A stretch of 11,711 bases of DNA. It comes from an uncultured Verrucomicrobiota bacterium. Its GTDB lineage: Bacteria; Verrucomicrobiota; Kiritimatiellia; RFP12; UBA1067. The stretch spans positions 1 through 11,711 of the forward strand of contig CAMEZU010000036.1 in NCBI GenBank assembly GCA_945947925.1. Reading direction: 5' to 3'. Positions 7,189-11,711 of the stretch are shown here, one piece after another (the first letter of the stretch is position 1; each line of letters begins with the position of its first letter). A model generated the notes under the pieces. That model was not told where the DNA came from. It did no database searches and saw only the letters and a program-made list of their open reading frames with translations. The position numbers and the translations under genes are program-made.

Positions 7189-9708
7189 ATGCTTGAGAAC
7201 GTACGGAAATTCCTGGCGCGGGTGCTGACGGTTGCGGCCGTGACGACGGCCCGGGGGTATTCGTACAACGGCCTCACCTGGCAGGACGGATTCACCGTCG
7301 GCGGGTGGGGCTGTGCGTTTCAATCGGCCAAGGCCTACGCCAAGGAGCATAACGTCCCGCTCGTCACCGTTTGGGCCAATCCCGGCTGCGGCTATTGCCA
7401 GAGGTTCGAAAGCGCCGTCGCGTCCTCCTCGGTGACGAAATGGGCCCAGGATCGCAAGTATATTCTCGTTTTTGCCCTCGGGACGGTCGACGATGCGACG
7501 CATGGGATGAAGGCCGCGGACGTCAAGGCGGCGAAGTCCTTTGCCTACAACTCGTCCGGCGAGTTCCCCTACGTCTGCGCCTGGTGGCCGAAGGACAAGT
7601 CGGGTCGCGAGGTGCTGGTCCGCTTCTCCGGCCGGAGTGGCAAGATGACCATTAGCTCCGGCGGCCTCGCCGCGCAGTTCATGGATTCGGTCGATCAGGC
7701 TGTTGGCGCCTTTGCCGACGTCGCTCCCAAGTTCGCGACCGTCACCTTCAATGCGAACGGCGGGAGCCTCAAGTCGTCCTCCTCCAAGACGTCCTCTGTC
7801 GTCTTCGACTCGCCGCTCGCCTCCTTCCCCGAGCTGAACGCACGCTCCGGCTATCTGCCGGTCGGCTGGTGGACGGCAGCAAGCGGTGGCGAGGAAGTGA
7901 CGACCCGGACGCGTATCACGCACGACCTTACGGTCTACGCCCATTGGGCGAAGGCCGTCAAGCTGACCGTCTTGAAGTCGGGCGACGGCGCGGTGTCGAT
8001 CGACGGCGAGAAGACGTCGTCCAAGATGGTGCCCGCGAACGGAACTGTGCCCCTGAAGGCGACGCCGAAGACGGGGTCCGTCTTCTCCGGCTGGTCCACG
8101 AACAACGTCGTCTTCTCTCAGAACCCGACGACTGAGGTCGTGCTCGGGACGACCGCGCTGACCGTGAAGGCTGTCTTCATCGCCAAGACCGAAGACCGCG
8201 TGACGGTTGAGGCGACGCCGGCGGCTGAATATGCGCGGGGCGAGCCGATCGAACCGGTTCAGGTCCGGGCTGCGGGCACGAGCGTCGTGCGCACGCTGTC
8301 CGCCTCGGGACTGCCCGCCGGTCTGGCGTTCAAGAATGGCGTCGTTTCCGGAACGCCGACGCGAAGCGGCTTTTTCACCACTAAGGTCAAGGCCGTGACG
8401 GCCGGCGGAGCGACGATGACGGTCGAGGTGCCGTTTGTCGTGCGCGCGGCCGGCGAGCGGATCGTGCGCGGCGTGTGCGATGCCGCCTGCGGCAAGACAA
8501 CCGGAAGCGGCGTCTATGCGGACGGTCGGAAGGTGTCCCTGAGGGCGACGGCGAAGACGGGCTGGGTGTTTACGGGATGGACGGACGCCGACAACGCCGT
8601 GGTGTCCCGTCAACCGACGCTGCCGCTGCTGGTGGACGGCGCCGACCTCACCTATACGGCGTGCTTCGTGACGCGCGAGGACGATCTCGCCTCCATCTCG
8701 CTCCAGCTGGACGGCGCCGAGCTCCCGTTCGACGTCCCGGTCACGAACGTCATCTGGCAGGGCGTACAGGTTCGCTGGCCCGTTCTCGCCAGAGCCTTCT
8801 CCCAGACGACGGTCGCGGTGAGCGGCCTGCCGTCGGGACTCAAGCTGCAGAAGACGCTCGTCGACAAGATCGAGAAGACCTACGACTATGAAATCGTCGG
8901 TACGCCCACAACGGCGTCGAAGACCGATGCACGGACGGGACTCGTCAAGCCGACGGTGACCAAGCTCAAGGTGACGACGTCCGGCAGGAACACGGCCACC
9001 GCGCAGATTGCCTGTGTGGTCGAGCCGCTCCCCGCCTGGGCGTACGGGACCTTCGTCGGCGGTTCGCTCGCGGACGGCGAGCCGAACGGCCTCGCGACGC
9101 TGTCCCTGACCGCGGTTGGCAAGCTCTCGGGCAAGGTGCAGCGGGACGGTCAGGCCTGGACGGTCACGGCACCATCCTTCGCCGACTTCGACTACGCCGA
9201 CGAGACGGACGAGCCGGTTTACTTCGCCAAGGCGGTCTTCAAGAGCGGCAAGCTCGTCGAAACGAACCTCCTGGGCGTTGTTCGCCAGGACCTCCCGGAC
9301 GGTTCGCCGGTCGGACGCCTCGCCTTTGTCGAGGACGCGGAGGGCGGACCGCTTTCCGCCGGCCTGGACGTCCGCCAGAACCTCTGGAAGGCCGAACCGT
9401 GGAAGACCGCTGCCAAGGCGTTTGCCGGAAAGACGGTCGAGGCGGCGCCGGGCGTGACGCTGAAGACCGCCGCAACGGGTGTCGTGACGGCTGCCGGCAG
9501 GTTCGTGACGGGACAGGATGCGCGCGGAAGGGACATCGTCCATTCGGCAACCTGTTCGACCGTCCTCCTGCCGGTCGGCGTCGACGCGTATGAGGTCTAT
9601 GTCTGTTTCCCGCCCAAGGCCGGCACGTTCGCGGGTTACGCCGCGCGCCTGAAGCTCGTCTGGCAGGCGGAGCGGCTCGCCTGGTCGGTCGGAAACGGCA
9701 GTTTGTAA
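7189..9708 (+). CDS. Secreted thioredoxin-fold protein with InlB-type and Ig-like repeats
   Basis: The product has 839 residues. Residues 1-23 form a short signal peptide (MLENVRKFLARVLTVAAVTT). Residues about 24-178 are a thioredoxin-like domain of the DsbD-tail/thioredoxin_7 type: a GCAFQSAKAYAKEHNVPLV helix and strand, then WANPGCGYC with C67 and C70, and a probable cis-Pro at FPY (P127). An InlB B-repeat lies at about 183-253 (VTFNANGG to YAHW). Divergent InlB-like repeats lie at about 258-332 (GSVFSGWS) and 425-494 (GWVFTGWT). Putative Ig segments lie at about 338-419 (GLPAGLAFKNGVVSGTPT) and 502-612 (GLPSGLKL). The C-terminus has the shared beta module (PVYFAK, TAATGVVTAAGRF). It is probably periplasmic or surface exposed and may reduce, oxidise or isomerise disulfides in its partners; redox activity is inferred from CGYC. 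The ribosome site is weak: TAAGG sits only 2 bases before the ATG. Confidence 0.87.
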   Translation: MLENVRKFLARVLTVAAVTTARGYSYNGLTWQDGFTVGGWGCAFQSAKAYAKEHNVPLVTVWANPGCGYCQRFESAVASSSVTKWAQDRKYILVFALGTVDDATHGMKAADVKAAKSFAYNSSGEFPYVCAWWPKDKSGREVLVRFSGRSGKMTISSGGLAAQFMDSVDQAVGAFADVAPKFATVTFNANGGSLKSSSSKTSSVVFDSPLASFPELNARSGYLPVGWWTAASGGEEVTTRTRITHDLTVYAHWAKAVKLTVLKSGDGAVSIDGEKTSSKMVPANGTVPLKATPKTGSVFSGWSTNNVVFSQNPTTEVVLGTTALTVKAVFIAKTEDRVTVEATPAAEYARGEPIEPVQVRAAGTSVVRTLSASGLPAGLAFKNGVVSGTPTRSGFFTTKVKAVTAGGATMTVEVPFVVRAAGERIVRGVCDAACGKTTGSGVYADGRKVSLRATAKTGWVFTGWTDADNAVVSRQPTLPLLVDGADLTYTACFVTREDDLASISLQLDGAELPFDVPVTNVIWQGVQVRWPVLARAFSQTTVAVSGLPSGLKLQKTLVDKIEKTYDYEIVGTPTTASKTDARTGLVKPTVTKLKVTTSGRNTATAQIACVVEPLPAWAYGTFVGGSLADGEPNGLATLSLTAVGKLSGKVQRDGQAWTVTAPSFADFDYADETDEPVYFAKAVFKSGKLVETNLLGVVRQDLPDGSPVGRLAFVEDAEGGPLSAGLDVRQNLWKAEPWKTAAKAFAGKTVEAAPGVTLKTAATGVVTAAGRFVTGQDARGRDIVHSATCSTVLLPVGVDAYEVYVCFPPKAGTFAGYAARLKLVWQAERLAWSVGNGSL
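9031..9678 (+). other. Shared C-terminal beta modules of the thioredoxin-InlB protein
   Basis: The first copy, about 9031-9288, has NGLATLSLTAVGKLSGKV and PVYFAKAVFKSGKL. A tryptophan linker (NLWKAEPW) follows. The terminal copy, about 9412-9678, has TLKTAATGVVTAAGRFV and ends near YAARLKLVW. Order and motifs match the ends of the two large proteins upstream, which ties this gene to them as a family set. Confidence 0.55.
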
Positions 9709-9715
9709 GGAGCAT

Positions 9716-9721
9716 GGAAAG
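9716..9721 (+). promoter_or_regulatory. Probable ribosome binding site for the kinase gene
   Basis: GGAAAG lies 5 bases before ATG 9727. A stronger AAGGAG at 9707-9712 overlaps the preceding TAA but is 14 bases away, longer than usual. The start at 9727 is still favoured because it gives MDAKKIGPYEVIRLLGNGG, the standard beginning of a bacterial kinase domain, and no in-frame start exists between it and the upstream stop. Confidence 0.45.
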
Positions 9722-9726
9722 ACGTC

Positions 9727-11079
9727 ATGGATGCGAAGAAGATCGGACCTTATGAAGTCATCCGCCTGCTCGGCAACGGCGGCATGAGCGACGTCTACGA
9801 GGTCGCCAATCTCCACCTCGAGGCGCGCTATGCGCTGAAGCTGTTCACGAAGTCGGAGGAGGACTCCGAGTCCCGCGAACGCTTCCTGGCCGAAGGACGG
9901 CTCCTGGCGAAGCTGAACCATCCGCGCATCGTCAAGGTCGTGGATGTCGGCGTCGAGCAAGCGTCCGGACGTCCCTATTTCGTGATGGACCTCGTGCTCA
10001 ACGCCGACGGGGAGAAGCAGTCCCTTGGCGACGTCGAGCCGGGCTCGGTGGACGAGGAGACGATCGGCCGCTGGTACGACGACCTGCGCGAGGGCCTCGC
10101 CTACATCCACGGACAGGGTGTCGTGCACCGCGACCTCAAGCTGCAGAACGTGCTGATCGGTCCGGACGGACACGCCGTCCTCACCGACTTCGGCATCTCC
10201 CGCATCTTCGACGCGAAGGGCGACGGCAATCGGGTCATTGATACGGTCCAGACCATCGTCCGCATGCGCGAGGGACGCAGTCTTGTCATGGGGTCGATCG
10301 GTTACATGGCCCCCGAACTGGAGATGGGCGTGGTCGCGACGCCCGCCTCCGACTGGTATGCGCTCGGCGTCATCACCTACAAGCTCCTCACGGGCACCTG
10401 GTGCGACGCGCGCACGGACGTGAACGGGGGACTCGACACGTACGATCCGGTCTGGAAGCGCATCATTCCGAAACTGCTCCATGCCAATCCCGACGGACGC
10501 GAATGCCTGTCCTATGCCGAGGAGAAGAAGGCGGACGCCGAGCGCCAGGCCTTCGAGTCCGAAGAGCGCTGGCTCAAGGAGAAGCGGCGCGGCCACGTTG
10601 CCCGCCATGTCGCCCGCTGGGCCAGCGCCTGCTCGGTCGTCCTGGCCATCGCCCTGGCGGTCGTCCTGCTCCGTCAGCCGCCGGCTGGGAAATCGGCGTC
10701 CGAGGTCGTCGTCAAGTCCGTTTCGTTCGCCTTCGAGGACCTCTTTCCGATTCCGGCCGAGGCCGGCGCGGAGGAGTCGATCGACGACCAGGGGAATGTC
10801 ATCATGCCGTCCCGCACGCAGTTCGAGGCGGCGCGCATCGATGCCCTCGTCCTCACGCACGAGCTGCTCGCCGCAGTGCGGGCGGGACAGGTGACGCCCG
10901 AGAAGGCTGTCACGCGCCTGGAGGAAATCCGTTCGCGCCTGGACGAGGACGCCGAGGAGTCGCCGTTCGACACGCTGGGCGGCGGCGAGACGGACTACAT
11001 TCAGGTCGGCGATGACGAGCCCCTGGCGATGCTTCTTGACCGCGCCATCGCGAACCTGAAGGAGACCTTCGAGCAATGA
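9727..11079 (+). CDS. Membrane Ser/Thr protein kinase (PknB-like catalytic domain)
   Basis: The product has 450 residues. The kinase domain spans about 9-255 and keeps the key motifs: glycine loop LGNGGMSDVYEV (15-26), ATP lysine K38 in YALKLF, helix-C glutamate E56, HRDLKLQN with catalytic D136, K138 and N141, DFG at 154-156 and APE at 195-197. It therefore looks active on Ser/Thr substrates. The DFG-to-APE stretch is about 10 residues longer than in typical PknB-like kinases and contains T173, T177, S185 and S190 as possible autophosphorylation sites. Residues 261-297 form a charged helical linker ending in KEKRRGHVARHVAR, followed by one membrane helix at about 298-315. A tail of about 135 residues would lie outside the cytoplasm; it has no PASTA or other recognised sensor domain. 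Its stop overlaps the sigma gene start, so the two are probably made together and the sigma factor is the prime candidate substrate (inference). Confidence 0.96.
   Translation: MDAKKIGPYEVIRLLGNGGMSDVYEVANLHLEARYALKLFTKSEEDSESRERFLAEGRLLAKLNHPRIVKVVDVGVEQASGRPYFVMDLVLNADGEKQSLGDVEPGSVDEETIGRWYDDLREGLAYIHGQGVVHRDLKLQNVLIGPDGHAVLTDFGISRIFDAKGDGNRVIDTVQTIVRMREGRSLVMGSIGYMAPELEMGVVATPASDWYALGVITYKLLTGTWCDARTDVNGGLDTYDPVWKRIIPKLLHANPDGRECLSYAEEKKADAERQAFESEERWLKEKRRGHVARHVARWASACSVVLAIALAVVLLRQPPAGKSASEVVVKSVSFAFEDLFPIPAEAGAEESIDDQGNVIMPSRTQFEAARIDALVLTHELLAAVRAGQVTPEKAVTRLEEIRSRLDEDAEESPFDTLGGGETDYIQVGDDEPLAMLLDRAIANLKETFEQ
11059..11064 (+). promoter_or_regulatory. Ribosome binding site for the sigma factor gene, inside the kinase gene
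   Basis: AAGGAG lies 11 bases before ATG 11076, within the last codons of the kinase gene. Together with the ATGA overlap at 11076-11079 it supports this start and translational coupling of kinase and sigma factor. Confidence 0.6.
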
Positions 11080-11711
11080 GCGCCTCCTTCCCTCTCACCT
11101 CTGTCACGCTGATCGCCAAGATCAAGCAGCTCTCCCCGGGCGAGGACTCCTCGGCCTGGGTCAGGTTCTGGAACTCGTACTCGCTCGCCATCCGCCAGTT
11201 TGCGGCGATGAAGGGCGGCGAGGCCAATGCCGACGACATCGTCATGACCGTCCTCGGTAAGCTCGTCGATGTTCTGCGCACGGGGCAGTACTCCCCCGAG
11301 AAGGGTCGGTTTCACTCCTACCTCGCCACGATGATCGTCAACGAGGTGCACATGGCCCATCGCAAGGAGATGGCCCGCGCCGGCGACCGCAAGGTCTCCC
11401 TGGACGCCGGCGGCGAGGACGAGTCGTCTTCGGCCCTCATGGACACGCTCGCCGCGCCGGAGGAGTCCCCCGAGACGATTGACGCCGACTGGCGCCAGGC
11501 CGTCCTCAAGTCCGCCGTCGAACATGTGCTGACCAAGACCGCACTCTCGGACCGCGATCGCAAGGTCTATCGTGCCTATGCCCTCGAGGGACGCGACATC
11601 GCCGATGTGGCGAAGGAGTTCGGGCTCTCTCGCAATTCCGTCAGCCAGATCAAGTCCCGCATCGACAAGCGTATCGTCGCCGTCGGCAAGGAACTCGTCC
11701 GCGGCGCCTGA
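11076..11711 (+). CDS. ECF-like sigma-70 family RNA polymerase sigma factor
   Basis: The product has 211 residues, normal for an ECF sigma factor, and is complete: the TGA is the last three bases of the window. Region 2 spans about 25-97, with NADDIVMTVLGKLV (51-64) in place of the usual DAEDLVQEVFLRLW and SPEKGRFHSYLATMIVNEV matching the region 2.3-2.4 pattern. An acidic linker (104-140) follows. Region 4, about 145-205, has a helix-turn-helix (IADVAKEFGLSRNSVSQIKS) for the -35 element. It should direct RNA polymerase to a specific promoter set, possibly including its own operon. In region 2.2 the glutamate of the usual QE pair is T58 and the first Asp of DAED is N51. No anti-sigma gene is visible; the overlapping kinase gene is the likely controller, as in kinase-linked ECF systems. 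The family call is firm; the regulation is inferred. Confidence 0.93.
   Translation: MSASFPLTSVTLIAKIKQLSPGEDSSAWVRFWNSYSLAIRQFAAMKGGEANADDIVMTVLGKLVDVLRTGQYSPEKGRFHSYLATMIVNEVHMAHRKEMARAGDRKVSLDAGGEDESSSALMDTLAAPEESPETIDADWRQAVLKSAVEHVLTKTALSDRDRKVYRAYALEGRDIADVAKEFGLSRNSVSQIKSRIDKRIVAVGKELVRGA

Noticed and set aside
6282..7295. A 337-codon open frame on the - strand
   Set aside because: In register with the HEAT-like gene and low-complexity Arg/Leu/Val; a shadow of the sense codons.
9706..9726. Possible readthrough fusion of the thioredoxin-InlB protein with the kinase, since both are in the same frame
   Set aside because: A single TAA separates them, but a secreted protein fused to a cytoplasmic kinase makes no topological sense, and no recoding signal was seen.
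9714..9755. A 13-residue leader-like open frame starting just after AAGGAG and overlapping the kinase start
   Set aside because: The ribosome site is only 1 base from its ATG, the peptide has no recognisable leader character, and a chance origin is likely.
7162..11076. A 1304-codon open frame on the - strand
   Set aside because: Same codon-bias effect opposite the thioredoxin-InlB and kinase genes. The kinase motifs on the + strand settle which strand codes.

Overview
The window is a GC-rich, densely coding stretch from a bacterium. Six genes lie on the + strand with almost no space between them: gaps of 12, 13 and 18 bases and two 4-base ATGA overlaps. Nothing convincing is coded on the - strand. 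The secreted proteins carry Calx-beta, putative-Ig, PPC-like and InlB-type repeats plus an FTGKL/TGLxSG-like beta module. These occur together with a membrane Ser/Thr kinase next to an ECF-like sigma factor. This mix suggests the PVC superphylum, most likely Verrucomicrobiota/Kiritimatiellota. That assignment is inference from architecture and codon style; no rRNA or other marker gene is present.

Layout. (1) 1-2127: 3' part of a large secreted beta-rich protein with an Ig-like domain; its start lies outside the window. (2) 2140-6264: a 1374-residue exported protein with several PPC-like domains, a PEGA-like segment, a Calx-beta domain and the same C-terminal modules as gene 1. (3) 6261-7175: a small protein with one membrane anchor, helical HEAT-like repeats and a very acidic tail. 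(4) 7189-9708: a secreted protein joining a thioredoxin-fold domain (CGYC) to InlB-type and Ig-like repeats and ending in the same beta module. (5) 9727-11079: a single-pass membrane Ser/Thr protein kinase with all key catalytic residues. (6) 11076-11711: a sigma-70 family (ECF-like) sigma factor whose stop codon ends the window.

Working model (inference). The genes form one operon. The first four products are exported or membrane-tethered and would make up a cell-surface or periplasmic assembly. The thioredoxin-fold protein may handle disulfides in its cysteine-containing partners. The last two form a regulatory pair: a kinase with an external sensor tail and a translationally coupled sigma factor, with no anti-sigma gene visible. 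The sigma factor has a threonine (T58) where ECF sigma factors normally carry a conserved acidic residue in region 2.2, so direct control by phosphorylation is a testable idea. The operon promoter and first start codon are upstream of the window, and no terminator is visible before its end. There is no intergenic stretch longer than 18 bases, and no tRNA, rRNA, CRISPR, insertion sequence or riboswitch was seen.
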